DNA of 64,000 nt from Pseudoxanthomonas dokdonensis. GTDB lineage: Bacteria > Pseudomonadota > Gammaproteobacteria > Xanthomonadales > Xanthomonadaceae. The stretch is taken from NCBI RefSeq assembly GCF_001431405.1, contig NZ_LDJL01000011.1:248001-312000 (forward strand), given 5' to 3'. Below are positions 25,102 through 37,600 of the stretch, piece by piece. Position 1 is the first letter of the stretch. Each line of letters opens with the position of its first letter. The position numbers were made by a program, and so were the translations under genes. The notes beneath the pieces were generated by a model. The model worked only from the letters and a program-made list of their open reading frames with translations, made no database searches and was not told the origin of the DNA.

Positions 25102-28100
25102 TCAGCGCCACAACAAGCGTTTGACGTTGCTCATCCAGCGTCCGATCAAGCCGGGTGGCTCACTGGCCCTGCCATCGGCTGCCAGCTGCTTTTCCGGCAA
25201 CATCGCTGCCGCCTGACGCAGATCCGACGTCGCCAGGCTCAGCAGCCTCAGGCGCACGCCGGTGTCGCGTGCTACCCGGTTGGCCATCTGCACCGCCAGC
25301 ATCGAATGTCCGCCCAGCTCGAAGAAGTTGTCTTCCGGCCGCGCCTGCACGCCCAGCATCTCGGTCCACACCTGGGCCAGATAGTGCACGCGTGGATCGG
25401 CAAACACCATCGGCCCCACCGCGCTGGCCACCGCGGCAGCAGCCATGGGCGCCGCCTGCGGCGCCGGCAACCGGTTGCGATCCAGCTTGCCATTTGGCAA
25501 CAACGGCAACTCATCCAGTGCCAGCAGATGTTGCGGCACCATGTAGCCAGGTAGTTGCCGGCGCAGCGAGGCCATGGTGGCATCCAGATCGATGGCGTCG
25601 CGCTGTGGTCCGGCCAGATAGGCGACCAGACGCACGTCGCCGGCGACATCCTCGCGGACGATTACCGCCGCCCGATTGATTGCCTCGTGCTGCAACAACA
25701 ATGTTTCTATTTCACCCAGCTCGATGCGATAACCACGCACCTTGACCTGGTGATCGAGGCGGCCGCCATGTTCCAGCTGTCCATCCATCCGCCAGCGGCC
25801 ACGATCACCGGTGCGATACAGACGCGCCGGCAGACCGGTCTGCACGGCCGGTCGTACCTGCGCGAACGGGTCCGGCAGGAAGCGCTGCGCGGTCAGTTCC
25901 GGTCGCTGCCAGTAGCCGATGGCCACGCCATCGCCGCCGATATGCAGCTCGCCACCGACACCGGGCGGACACGGCTTGCCGTGCGGATCCAGCACCCACA
26001 CCGAGGTCCGCGCGATCGGCGTACCGATGTGGATATCCAGCGTGCTGCCCTCACCGGTGGATGCAACGACCGGCGCACAGGTTGACCAGACCGTGGTCTC
26101 GGTCGGGCCGTACATGTTCCATAACTGAGCGCAACGCGGCAGTAACTGGCTGGCCAGGTCGGCCGGCAATGGTTCGCCACCGCAGAGTGCCTTGAACCCA
26201 GGCTGGCCTTTCCATCCAGCATCGAGCAACAGTCGCCAGGTGCTGGGGGTCGCCTGCATCACATTGGCGGCGGAACTGGCCAGCAATGCGCGCAGCAGTT
26301 CGCCGTCCATCGCGCTTTCGCGATCCGCCAGCACTACGCTCGCACCGACCATCAACGGCAGGAACAGTTCGAGCACCGAGATATCGAACGACGTCGTGGT
26401 CACCGCCAGCAGTCGATCTCCCGCGGCCAGTCCCGGTCGCGCCTGCATCGAACGCAGGAAGTTCACCACCGCCTGCTGTGGAATCGCAACGCCCTTGGGT
26501 TTGCCGGTCGAACCGGAGGTGTAGATCATGTACGCCGGGTCTTCGCCGCCGAGTTCGGCGACCATGCCCACCCAGCGCGCAGGCACCTGGTGCAGTTCGG
26601 CGCGATCATGGTCGGTCAGGAACAGTTGCTCGCGATCACAACCCAGCGCGGGCGACCAGCGACTCTCGCTGATGATCAGCCGCAGTCGCGCGTCTTGGAC
26701 CATGAATTGCAGGCGATCGGCGGGATAGGCAGGATCCAGCGGTACGTAGGCGGCACCGAGGTTGAGCACCGCGATCAGGCTGGCCAGCATGTCGGCATTG
26801 CGGTCCAGGCAGACACCGACCCGGTCACCGCGGTTGACACCACGTCCCCGCAGCGCCGCTGCAATCTGGTCGGCACGCTGGTGCAGCTGCCGATAGCTGT
26901 ACTCGACACCCGCCACCCGCAACGCCGTCGCATCCGGCGTAGCCTGCCGCTGCGCCTGCAGCAATGCCGGCAGCGAAACGAAGTCGCCCGCTGGCGCCGC
27001 ATCGAACTGATTCCACTGCCGCAACTGCTCGATGTCGGCCTGGCAGCAGATGTCGAGTTCGGCCAGACTGGCCTGCGGCGTGGCGACGATGCCCTTGAGC
27101 AGGTGCACGAAACGGTGGTGGAAGCGCTGCGCCGATGCCTCATCGATGATGTCCGTGTTGTAGCCCATTGCACCGGACAGGCCATCGGCATGCTCCAGGA
27201 ACCACAGCCCCAGGTCCTGGCTCATCCCTTTCTGGAACATCAGCAGGTGTTCGTGTTCCAGGTGGCCCCAGTGGGTACGCCGATCACGCACATCCTGGAA
27301 CGAGAACAGCGCCTGGTAGATCGGCGAGCGTGCCGGGTCGCGGGGTACGCGAAGTGCCTGGATGAGCTCATCGATCGGCACATCGGGATAGCCGAATGCC
27401 TCCACCACCGCGTCGCGAATCCGCGCTACCAGATCGAAGAACGGCAGGCTCGTATCCAGTCGCATGCGCAATGGCAGCACGTTGACGAAGAAGCCCATGA
27501 TCTTTTCCAGCGCTTCGTTGCCGCGGTTACGGTACGGCAACCCAACCACCAGATCCGTTTGCCCGCTCAGCTTGTGCAGCAGCACGTAGTAAGCCGACAG
27601 CAGGGTCATGAACAAGGTGCCGCCATGCTGCGAACTCAGTGCATGCAGCTGGTCGGTGGTAGTCCGATCCACATGCACCCACTCGGTGCTGCCATGTCCC
27701 GACTGGCGTGCCGGCCGCGGCCGGTCCTCGGGAAGATGCAACGGTTCCGGCGCACTCTGGTCCTGCCCCTGAAGGTGGCGCACCCAGTAGTCGAGCTGCG
27801 CCGAGCGTTCGCTGGCCGGTCGATGTTGTTGCCAGCAGGCATAGTCGACATAGCTGGTTTCCAGCTCCGGCAAGGGCGATGGTTCGCCGGCGGCGAACGC
27901 CTGGTACAGCTGCGACATCTCGCTGTAGAAGATATCGAACGACCAGCCGTCCCAGATGATGTGATGGGTCATGAAGTACAGCACGTGGTCATCATCAGCC
28001 AGTCGGTACAGGCGCACGCGCAGCAGTGGCCCGGCCTGCAGATCGAACGGCTGCGCGGTCAGCGATTCCAGCTCCTGCATGACCGCATCCAGCCGCCGCT

Positions 28101-31100
28101 CCTGCGGCAGAGCCGACATGTCAGTCAGCGGCAGCAATGATGCGCCGGTATCTTCGTCGACGATCTGACGGGCGTCGTCGTCGCTGTTGGCAATCCGCGT
28201 GCGCAACACCGCCTGCCGTCGCAGCATTTCCTGGAACGCGAGCTCGAACGCCTGCACGTCCATCGGTCCGCGCAGCCGGTGCGCCGAAGGCGTGTTGTAG
28301 GTGACGGTGCCCGGGTCCATCTGTTCGAACAGCCACAGGCGCCGTTGCATCGGCGTCATCGGCGCCTGCGACTGATCCTGCTGGTGGCTGATTGCCAGCT
28401 CGGCGTCGGCATCGGCGCGCCCGCCCAGGCGGCTGCGCAGCGCCGCCGCCAGTTCGGCCACGCTGGGGGTTTCGAACAGCTGTTTCAGCGCCACCGGGAT
28501 GTCCAGCTCACGAGTCAGCCGCGCGCACAAGCGCGCCGCCAGCAGCGAATGGCCGCCAAGCTGGAAGAAGCTGGCCGTGGTGTCGATGGCGGGCCTGCCC
28601 AGCACGGCGGCCATGGCTTCGGCAATGCGCTGTTCCAGCGCATCCGTCGGCGTGTGCACCGGCATTGCCGCTTCCACCAACATGCCGGTCACCGACGGCA
28701 GTGCGTGGCGGTCGGTCTTGCCATTGGGCAGCAGCGGGATGGCATCCAGCGCAACGAAATGCTGCGGCACCATGTAGTCAGGCAGGCCGCGGCGCAGATG
28801 ATCGGCCAGGCCCGATACCGTGCCAGCGGCATCCATCACCACATACGCGACCAGTCGTGCATCGCCTGGGATGTCCTCGCGGACGATGACCACCGCACGG
28901 CTGACATGCGGGTGTGCCAGCAATTGGGTTTCGATTTCCCCCGGTTCAATCCGGTAACCGCGGATCTTGACCTGGAAATCCAGCCGACCCATGTGTTCCA
29001 GGTTGCCATCGCTACGCCAGCGGCCGCGGTCTCCGGTCCGATACATCAACGATGCCGGCGCAGTGGACGCAGGCATGGGGCTGCCGGCAACTTCGGAGAC
29101 AGGCTCGGCGATGAAGCGATCAGCGGTCAGTTGCGGTCGATTGAGGTATCCCAGCGTGACTCCGTCGCCGGCAATGCATATTTCACCGGGCACGCCTTGT
29201 GGACACAGCCTGCCCTGCGCATCGCAGATCCAGACCCGGGTATTGGCAATCGGCCTGCCAATATGGATGTCCGGCAGGCCACCATCGGCCGCGGCGCGAA
29301 CCTGGGTAGCGGTCGACCAGACCGTGGTTTCGGTTGGGCCGTACAGGTTCCACAGCGCGCCGCAGCGGTCAAGCAGTTGCCGGGCCAGATCCGCTGGCAA
29401 AGGTTCGCCGCCACACAGGGCGGTGAACTGCGGATGGCCGCGCCAGCCGGCCTCGATCAGCAGGCGCCATGTCGAAGGCGTGGCCTGCATGTGGCTGACA
29501 TGGGTGGTCTGCAGGCATTGCGCCAGTGCCACGCCGTCGATGGCGACGTCGCGGGTGGCGATGATCACCTCGGCGCCAGCGCGCAGCGGCAACATCAGTT
29601 CCAGCACGGCGATGTCGAACGACAGGGTAGTCACTGCCAGCAACCGGTCGTCGGGCTGCATGCCCGGTGCCAGCTGCATGCTGGCCAGGAAATTGGCGAC
29701 TGCCGCATGCGGCACCTGCACTCCCTTTGGGCGACCGGTCGAGCCGGAGGTGTAGATGACATACGCAACCGAGTGCGGCTGCGCGGCATCGCCATCACGC
29801 CCCAACCGCCCTTCCGGCAGCGCCGCCAGTTCTGCCTGCAGCGTATCCAGCGCCAGTACCGGGCGCCCACGCAGGTCGAAGCGGCCGGCGTGCCGCTGCT
29901 GGGTCAGCAACGTGGCCAGGCCGGCGTCACCGGCCATGTAGGCGAGCCGGTCCTGCGGGAATTCCGGATCCAGCGGGACATAGCCGGCACCGGCCTTGAG
30001 GATGCCCAGCAAGGCGGCGACCATCTCGACGCCACGATCAACCGCCAGCCCCACCAGCGCGCCTTCGCGGATGCCATGCAAACGCAGCAGGCGCGCGATC
30101 TGGTTGGCACGTGCCTCAAGTTGTCGATAGCTCAGCAGTTGGCGACCGCAACGCACCGCCGGCCGATCCGGCGCGCGGTCGCATTGCCATTCGAAATGTT
30201 CATGCATGCGGCAATCGCGGTCGTAGTCGCTGGACGCCGGCTGCAGCGCGATCAGCTGCCGCGCGGCCTGCGCATCCAGCAGCGGCAGCGTCGTCATGTC
30301 GGTGTCGGGCTGGGCGACCGCGGCGACCAGCAACTGCCTGAATGCGGACAGCCAGCCGACAACCGTCGACTGGTCGAACAGATCGCTGTTGTACTGGCAC
30401 TCCAGGCGCAAGCCGCCAGCGACCTGCACCGCGTTGACCGACAGTTCGAAGTTCTCGTGGCTACGCGGGTTGGTGCTGAAATCCAGCGCCAGACCGGGGA
30501 ATCCACTTTTCTCCTGATCCAGTGCCTGGTCGATGTTGAACATCACGCTGACCAGCGGCAGCCGCGCCGGGTCGCGTGGCACCTGCAGCTTCTTCAGCAG
30601 GGTGCCGAAGGTGTAACGCTGGTGTTCGATCGCATCCAGCAGGATCGCGTGCGCTTCGTCCACCCGCGCCGAGAAGCCCGCGGCCGTACCCAGGTCGAAA
30701 CGCAGCGGCAGCAGATTGACGCAGTGACCGACCAGGCGATCGTGGCCCTCGATCGACTGCCCCGCCGCCGGGATGCCGATGACGACATCGTCCTGGCCGC
30801 TGATCCGCGACAGGGTACCGGCAAATGCGGCGAGCAGAGTGGCAAACAGACTGGCACCCTGGCGCGCACCGAGCCTGCGTACATTGCTGACCAGTTCCAG
30901 TGGCAGCCAATAATCCTCGCGCCGTGAAGCGAACGTTCGATGCTTGGGCCGCGGCCGGTCAAGCGGCAGTTCCAGCACCGGTGTGCTGCCCTGGAAACGC
31001 GACAGCCAGTAAGCCTCATCCTGCCGGAACTGCGGATCCTGCGGATGCAGGGCCTCGGACAATGCGTAGTCGGCAAAGCTGTCGATCGGTTCATCGGTCA

Positions 31101-31656
31101 GTGTGCTCTCGACAGCGTAAAGCTGGCCGAGCTCACGCACCAGCACCCACCACGACCAGCCATCGCAGACAATATGGTGGGCGTGCATCAGCAGCACATG
31201 TTCGTCATCGGACAGGCGCAGCAACTGGGCCCGGAACAGGGGACCATCCAGAAGATTGAAGGCGGTGTCGACGCCCTCGCTCCGCTGCTGTTGCAGCGCG
31301 GCTGCCTGTTCCGCCGGGTCGCATTCGCCGAGGTCGACCAGGGTCAAGGACAGCACGCGCTCGCGCAGCACACAGAAGGTTTCACCATCCGGACCGAACA
31401 CCGCACGCAGCGCATCATGGCGTTCGATCACGCGGTGCAGCGCGGCCTGCAGGCGGGTCACGTCCAACCGCCCACGCAGTACCAGCGACACTGACTCGTT
31501 GTAGGCCAGCGATGCGTCTTCGCCCAGTTGCGAAGCCAGCCACAGTTCGCGCTGTGGTTCAGTGGTCGGTACTACCCGGGCCAGTTCGCCGGCGGCGAAA
31601 GGATCATGCACCGCCGATTGCCCGCCCGACGCATCGCCAACCACCGAGCTGCTCAT
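25102..31656 (-). CDS. Bimodular NRPS: C - A (Gly-type) - PCP - C - A (Gly-type) - PCP
   Basis: A 2184-residue NRPS; ATG 31656 overlaps the stop of the hybrid PKS/NRPS gene (ATGA). Module 1: condensation with HHIVCDG (160-166), adenylation about 490-985 with YTSGSTGRPKG and YGPTETT, PCP with FFQLGGHS (Ser1037). Module 2: condensation with HHIIWDG (1231-1237), adenylation about 1560-2040, PCP with FFELGGHS (Ser2118). Both condensation domains have an intact HHxxxDG site. Hand-read codes are D-I-L-Q-L-G-L-V-W-K and D-I-L-Q-L-G-M-V-W-K, both Gly-like. No epimerase, methyltransferase or thioesterase is present, so the chain must pass to the C-A-PCP-TE protein. The N-terminal condensation domain should accept the product of the aminotransferase module upstream. 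Confidence 0.93.
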   Translation of the reverse strand: MSSSVVGDASGGQSAVHDPFAAGELARVVPTTEPQRELWLASQLGEDASLAYNESVSLVLRGRLDVTRLQAALHRVIERHDALRAVFGPDGETFCVLRERVLSLTLVDLGECDPAEQAAALQQQRSEGVDTAFNLLDGPLFRAQLLRLSDDEHVLLMHAHHIVCDGWSWWVLVRELGQLYAVESTLTDEPIDSFADYALSEALHPQDPQFRQDEAYWLSRFQGSTPVLELPLDRPRPKHRTFASRREDYWLPLELVSNVRRLGARQGASLFATLLAAFAGTLSRISGQDDVVIGIPAAGQSIEGHDRLVGHCVNLLPLRFDLGTAAGFSARVDEAHAILLDAIEHQRYTFGTLLKKLQVPRDPARLPLVSVMFNIDQALDQEKSGFPGLALDFSTNPRSHENFELSVNAVQVAGGLRLECQYNSDLFDQSTVVGWLSAFRQLLVAAVAQPDTDMTTLPLLDAQAARQLIALQPASSDYDRDCRMHEHFEWQCDRAPDRPAVRCGRQLLSYRQLEARANQIARLLRLHGIREGALVGLAVDRGVEMVAALLGILKAGAGYVPLDPEFPQDRLAYMAGDAGLATLLTQQRHAGRFDLRGRPVLALDTLQAELAALPEGRLGRDGDAAQPHSVAYVIYTSGSTGRPKGVQVPHAAVANFLASMQLAPGMQPDDRLLAVTTLSFDIAVLELMLPLRAGAEVIIATRDVAIDGVALAQCLQTTHVSHMQATPSTWRLLIEAGWRGHPQFTALCGGEPLPADLARQLLDRCGALWNLYGPTETTVWSTATQVRAAADGGLPDIHIGRPIANTRVWICDAQGRLCPQGVPGEICIAGDGVTLGYLNRPQLTADRFIAEPVSEVAGSPMPASTAPASLMYRTGDRGRWRSDGNLEHMGRLDFQVKIRGYRIEPGEIETQLLAHPHVSRAVVIVREDIPGDARLVAYVVMDAAGTVSGLADHLRRGLPDYMVPQHFVALDAIPLLPNGKTDRHALPSVTGMLVEAAMPVHTPTDALEQRIAEAMAAVLGRPAIDTTASFFQLGGHSLLAARLCARLTRELDIPVALKQLFETPSVAELAAALRSRLGGRADADAELAISHQQDQSQAPMTPMQRRLWLFEQMDPGTVTYNTPSAHRLRGPMDVQAFELAFQEMLRRQAVLRTRIANSDDDARQIVDEDTGASLLPLTDMSALPQERRLDAVMQELESLTAQPFDLQAGPLLRVRLYRLADDDHVLYFMTHHIIWDGWSFDIFYSEMSQLYQAFAAGEPSPLPELETSYVDYACWQQHRPASERSAQLDYWVRHLQGQDQSAPEPLHLPEDRPRPARQSGHGSTEWVHVDRTTTDQLHALSSQHGGTLFMTLLSAYYVLLHKLSGQTDLVVGLPYRNRGNEALEKIMGFFVNVLPLRMRLDTSLPFFDLVARIRDAVVEAFGYPDVPIDELIQALRVPRDPARSPIYQALFSFQDVRDRRTHWGHLEHEHLLMFQKGMSQDLGLWFLEHADGLSGAMGYNTDIIDEASAQRFHHRFVHLLKGIVATPQASLAELDICCQADIEQLRQWNQFDAAPAGDFVSLPALLQAQRQATPDATALRVAGVEYSYRQLHQRADQIAAALRGRGVNRGDRVGVCLDRNADMLASLIAVLNLGAAYVPLDPAYPADRLQFMVQDARLRLIISESRWSPALGCDREQLFLTDHDRAELHQVPARWVGMVAELGGEDPAYMIYTSGSTGKPKGVAIPQQAVVNFLRSMQARPGLAAGDRLLAVTTTSFDISVLELFLPLMVGASVVLADRESAMDGELLRALLASSAANVMQATPSTWRLLLDAGWKGQPGFKALCGGEPLPADLASQLLPRCAQLWNMYGPTETTVWSTCAPVVASTGEGSTLDIHIGTPIARTSVWVLDPHGKPCPPGVGGELHIGGDGVAIGYWQRPELTAQRFLPDPFAQVRPAVQTGLPARLYRTGDRGRWRMDGQLEHGGRLDHQVKVRGYRIELGEIETLLLQHEAINRAAVIVREDVAGDVRLVAYLAGPQRDAIDLDATMASLRRQLPGYMVPQHLLALDELPLLPNGKLDRNRLPAPQAAPMAAAAVASAVGPMVFADPRVHYLAQVWTEMLGVQARPEDNFFELGGHSMLAVQMANRVARDTGVRLRLLSLATSDLRQAAAMLPEKQLAADGRASEPPGLIGRWMSNVKRLLWR

Positions 31657-34600
31657 GCGCCGACCTGCAGGTATTGTCCATCACGTTGCGGATCCGGCAC
31701 GTACCAGGCCGGCCGCCCCTGTGGGTCACGTCCCAGGCGTGCGCCATCAACCGGCGGCTGCGCGGCGTCCATCAGCGTGCGCGGGGTGACCGCGTGACGT
31801 GGCAGGAAATTGGCTTCCTGCAATTCCAGCACCGACTCCTTGTAGGCGTCGGTGATGGCCCGGAAATCGGCCTCGCTGTGCGCGGTGGTGAAGAAGCAGG
31901 GGAAATTGTCGAGGATGTGGATGCCACGGCTGCGCATCATCGCGAACAGCAGATCCTGCAACGGATGGTCTTCCTCGAAATGAGTGCGCCACAACGAGGC
32001 GAAGTGTTTGATCCGCAACGGCGCACCGACATCGGCGCAGAAACGGTTGATCTCTTCGGCCATCTGCGCGGTGCGCTGGTTGAGACGCTCCTGCAGCGCA
32101 GGGCCATGTTGCTGCATCTGCTGCAACGAGGCCTTGGCCGCCGCCAGCGTCATCGGGTGGCGGACGAAGGTGCCGGCGAAGTAGGTCACGCCTACTTCCG
32201 GGATCGAGTCGTCACCATATTGCCAATGGCCACCGTCCAGTGCATCCATGAAAGCGCGTTTTCCGGCCATGACCCCGATCGGGTAGCCGCCGCCGACGAC
32301 CTTGCCGTAGGTAGCCAGATCCGCCTTGATCCCGAACAACGCCTGGGCGCCACCCGGATGCGAGCGGAAACCGGTGATCACTTCGTCGAAGATAAGCGCG
32401 GCGCCTGATGCCTCGGTGATGGCACGTACCTCGCGCAGGAATTCGATCGGTTGGAAATCCGGACGTCGGCTCTGCACCGGCTCGACCAGTACCGCGGCCA
32501 GTTCGTGGGCGCGTTCGCGGATGATCCGCAACGTTTCAGGGGTGCCGTAGTCCAGCACCAGCACGTTCTCCGCGGCATTGCGCAGGATGCCCGGCGCCGC
32601 CGGCATCGCCCGCAGGTTGCGCCCGGCGCGCACGATCACTTCATCGTTGATGCCGTGGTACGAGCCGGAAAACAGCACGATGGTGTCGCGACCGGTGACG
32701 GTTCGGGCGATACGCATCGCCCCCAGCACCGCTTCGGAACCGGTATTGCACAGCGCGGCGCGGTCGTGGCCGGTCAGCTCGCAGACCAGTTGCGCGACTT
32801 CACCGGCCAGTGGATGCTGCGGTCCGATTTCGTAGCCGCTGTCCAGTTGCCGGCGCACGGCATCGATGACGAAGTCGGGCTGCCAGCCAAACAGACTGGT
32901 GCCGAAGCCATTGAGGGCATCGACATATTCGTGGCCATCGATGTCCCACAGATGCGAACCGCGCGAACGGTCGATGACGATCTGGTAGACGATTTCCTTG
33001 GTCAGCGGGCGGAAGCCAGTGACCACGCGCGGGTCCGCCATGTGTCCGCGATGCTGCTGGGTAAATGCCTTCGACTTCGGCGTGCGCGCGGTGTAGCGGG
33101 CAATGAACTGGTCAAGCCGACCGCGCTGATGGGCATCCAGCTCGGTTGACGCCGACGCATCGATGCGGGCAATGGCACCGAAGGCCTTCTTGACGTCATA
33201 ACGTGCGTGCACCGGCTCGGCATCGCCCTCGGCAGTGTCTGCGGCCGGACCCTGCGCATTCAACACAGTGCTTGCCTGCGCTGGCTGTGTTGGCGTGGCG
33301 GCGGGTGCAGCCGGCGCATGCGCATCGCTGGCCGGCAGGGCCTGCATGCCGGCCAGCAACGCCAGCTGCTGCGACATCAACTGCATCTGCTGGTCGATCA
33401 CCCTGCGCATGTGTTCCGCGTTGCCGGCGGCAGCGGGGCTGGCAGCCATCGTCGTCAGTACTGGCATTGGCATTGGTGGCACGGGTGATGCGCTGGCATG
33501 CGATTGCGGCGACAGCGCTGGTGCCACGGGTTGCCCTGCCGCGGGCGCATCATCGACCGGGTCGGATGGCAGCTGCGCGTCGAGGCCGGCCACCAGCCGG
33601 CCAAGGCTGGCGTATTCGCTCATCAACTGGCGGAAGGTTAGTTTCAGCGAGAATGCTTTCTGCAGCTGCAGTGCCACCTGGGTCAGCATCAGGCTGTCCA
33701 GCCCCAGTTCGATGAAGTTGGCGTCTTCGTCGGCCCCTTCCAGGTCAAAGCCGGCGACATCCTCGAACACCTCCTTGACCTGCTGCAACAAGCGCACGCG
33801 CCTGCTGGTCGAAGCGGTCGCCGACGAGGTCGGCGCGGAGGGCGCGGGTTCTGATGCGACGGACATGGGTGTCTCCAGGGCGGTAAGTGCAGCCGTTGCC
33901 GGATGTACAACGACATTGGCGGGCAACGCCGGCAAGGCGTCGACCCAGTGGCGATGCTTTTCGAAGGGATACGTCGGCAGGCGCAGCCGCTGGCGACGTT
34001 GGCGGTGGTCGAAACCGGCCGGCTCGACATTGCCGCCTGCCGCCCACAGTTGGCCGGCGGCATCCAGCAGGCAGCGGGATTCGTGCTCAGGAGCATCCGC
34101 CAGCGACGCAATCACCACCGCATGATGTTGCTTGAGGCCGGGTTGCTGGCGGCTCAACAGGCTGAGCGTGCTGCGCGGCCCGACCTCCAGCAAGGCACGC
34201 CCGGGCAGGTCAAGCACCCGTGCGACCGCGCTGGAAAAACGTACCGGCTCGCGCAGGTGGCGTGCCCAGTAGTCCGCCGAAACGGCGCTGTCCCGGTCCA
34301 GCCAGTCGGCAAGCGCGGTCGAGACAATCGGCACGCTGGGCGCTTGCCTGGCGACGGCTTCGACCTCGGCACGGAATGCCGGCACCACCGGCTCCATCAT
34401 GCTGGAATGGAACGCATGCGAGGTCCGCAACAAGCGACAAGCGATGCTGTCGCTTTCCAGTTGCTGCTGGAACCCGGCAATGGCCTGATGTTCGCCGGCG
34501 ACCACGCAGGCACCCGGTGCGTTCTCCGCGGCCAGCGACAACGATGCCGGCAGCCGTGGCAGCAGCGAGGCCAGCGGCAGGCGTACCGACAACATCGCAC

Positions 34601-37600
34601 CACCCGGCATCGACTGCATCAGCCGACCGCGACGGGCGACCAGGCGCAAGGCATCAGGTAACTCGAACACCCCGGCCAGCGTCGCGGCGACGAACTCACC
34701 GACGCTATGGCCGATCATCGCCACCGGCTGCACGCCCTGCGCCAGCCACCACTGGGCCAGCGCGTATTCGATGGCGAACAGCGACGGCTGCATGACCGCG
34801 GTAGGCAGCAGCGCCTGTTCGTCGTTGCCGAACACCAGCGCGCGCAGATCCTGGTTCATTTCCGGCTGCAACAGTTCGGCGCAGCGGTCGAATGCCTCCC
34901 GGAACACCGGTTCGCGCTCATGCAACTGCCGGCCCATGCCGAGGTACTGGCTGCCCTGCCCCGGGAACATGAACACGACCTCGCGCGCCTGCGCGGCCCG
35001 ATTGCGATTGACCACCGCGGCCAGCTCGGGACTGCGCAGACGGGCCACCGCATCATCGATGTTGTCGGCGGCAAGCGCCAGCCGGTGCGGAAAACGTTTG
35101 CGCCCGGTGGCCAGTGTCCACGCCACATCGGCCAGCGAAAGCGCCGGCTGCGCCTGCAGGTGTGCAGCCAGTTGTTCACCCATGTTCGCCAGTACCGCTG
35201 GCGTGCGTGCCGACAGCACCAGCAGCTGTGGGCCGTCAGCGCTGTCCGAGGGCGGCAACACGGGCGCTTCTTCCAGCACCACGTGCGCGTTGGTGCCACC
35301 GACGCCGAACGAACTTACGCCGGCACGCCGCGGCACCTGTGGATCGCGCGGCCACGGGTGGTTGTCGGCAGTGACCCGGAACGGCGTGGCAGCGAAATCG
35401 ATAGCCGGATTGGGCGTGTTGAAATGCGCGGTACCGGGAATCAGCTCCTGCGCCAGCGCCAGCGCCGCCTTGATGGTACCGGTGGCGCCGGCAGCGGTGA
35501 TGGTGTGGCCCAGATTGCTCTTGACCGAACCCAGCAGGCAGAAGCCGCTGTCGTCGGTATTCTGGCGGAAGGCACGGGTCAGCCCTTCGACTTCGATAGG
35601 ATCTCCGACCGGGGTTGCCGTGCCATGGCTTTCCACATAGCCGATGCTGCGTGCCGGGACGCCGGCGTTGCGCTGCGCCAGTGCCACCACCGCCGCCTGC
35701 CCGGCGCTGCTGGGTGCGGTGAAGCTGGCTTTGTTGCCGCCATCATTGTTGACTGCACCGCCGCGGATCAACGCATGGATCGGGTTGCCGTCGGCAATCG
35801 CATCCGACAGACGCTTGAGCAGCAGCACCGCGCCGCCGTCGCTGAAAATCGTGCCGCGGGCGTCAGCATCGAAGCTGCGGGTGCGGCCATCGGGCGACAG
35901 CATCGCCCCTTCCTGGTACAGGTGCCCGCTGCGGACCGGACAGGCCACCGCGATGCCACCGGCCAAGGCCATGTCGCACTGGCCACCGCGCAGACTGTCG
36001 ATCGCCTGGCAGATCGCCACCAGCGAGGTCGAACAGGCGGTGTGCACGCTGATGGCCGGGCCGGTCAGGTTGAGCTTGTGGGCGACACGGGTGGCGATGT
36101 AGTCCTTTTCGTTGTCCAGCATCACCTGGAAAGCGCCGAGCTTTTCCACCAGCTGCGGGTGCGCCAGCACGTTTTTCTGGTAATAGCTGGCGTTGTACAT
36201 GCCGGCAAACACGCCGACCGGCACCCGCCCATCGTCGGGCACCTCGCCGGCACGCTCCATGCATTCCCAGCACAGTTCCAGGAAGATCCGCTGCTGCGGA
36301 TCCATCAACTCGGCTTCCTTCGGTGAAATGCCGAAGAACGCGGCGTCGAACTTGTCGACATCATCGAGGATCCCGCGCGCCGGCACATAATCCGGATCCC
36401 GCCGCAGCGATTCGGGAATCGAGGGATCCAGCTCGTCCATGCCGAAGTGGCGGATGCCATCGTTGCCCGCGCACAGGTTCTGCCAGAGCGCCTCGACGCT
36501 GGCAGCGCCGGGGAAGCGCCCTGCCATCGCGATGATCGCGATCGGCTCGGCCGCATCGCCTGGCTGTACCCTGGCAGCTGGCAGACGGGCGGCATCGACG
36601 CCCTGCTCTTCACTCGTCCCCAGCGCGTTGGCCAATGCCGCGGCGGTCGGTTCGCGGAACAGTGCCAGCGCGGTGATCTCGCCGAGGCCACGCAGGCGGA
36701 TCTGCTCCAGCACGCGTACCGCCAGCAATGAGGTGCCGCCCAGTTCGAAGAAATTGTCGTCGCGGCCCAGCGCATCGATATCCAGCGCATCGCCCAGAAT
36801 CCCGCACAATGTGGTTTCGAGTGCGTTGCGTGGTGCCTGGTAGCTGCCTATCCAGTCCGGCCGCGCACGCCCCGGCGCGGGCAACGCCAAGCGATCCAGC
36901 TTGCCATTGGCTGACAGCGGCAGCGTCGGCATTGCCACGAACGCAACCGGCACCATGTAGTCCGGCAATGTCGCCATCAAGTAGCCACGCAGTGCCTCCA
37001 CATCGACGGCTGCCGCATCCGGATGGCTGGAGAAATACGCCACCAGGCGCTTCAGCCCGGGTCGATCCTCACGCGCCAGCACGCCGGCCTGGCGGATGCC
37101 GGCAAAGGCCATCATCCGTGCCTCGATCTCGCCCAGTTCGACCCGGAAACCGCGAATCTTGACCTGGAAATCCTTGCGCCCCATGTAATCCAGGGTGCCA
37201 TCCGGCAGCCAGCGCCCCAGATCGCCGGTGCGATACATCCGCGCCTGTGCATCGTCGGCGAAGGGATCCGGCAGGAACCGCGCGGCGGTCATCGCCGGCT
37301 GATGCAGGTAACCGCGGGCCAGCACCGGACCGGCCAAGTACAACTCGCCGGCCACCCCGTGCGGAACCGGCTGCTGGCGATCGTCCAGCACGTACACGCG
37401 CGCATTGGCGATCGGCCGGCCAATCGAAGGCAGGCGCGGCCAGCTCGCGGCGTCGGCTGGCAGGCTCAGCGCGGTGACCACATGCGATTCCGTCGGACCG
37501 TAATGATTGTGCAGCCGGCACTGCGGCAACTGGCGGAAGAACGCTTCGATGCCGGGATCGATGCGCAGCTGCTCGCCGGCGGTGATGACTTCGCGCAGCT

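Noticed and set aside
28279-30927. Long plus-strand open frame (882 codons) within NRPS2
   Set aside because: It is opposite to intact condensation/adenylation domains; the composition is typical of antisense high-GC reading.
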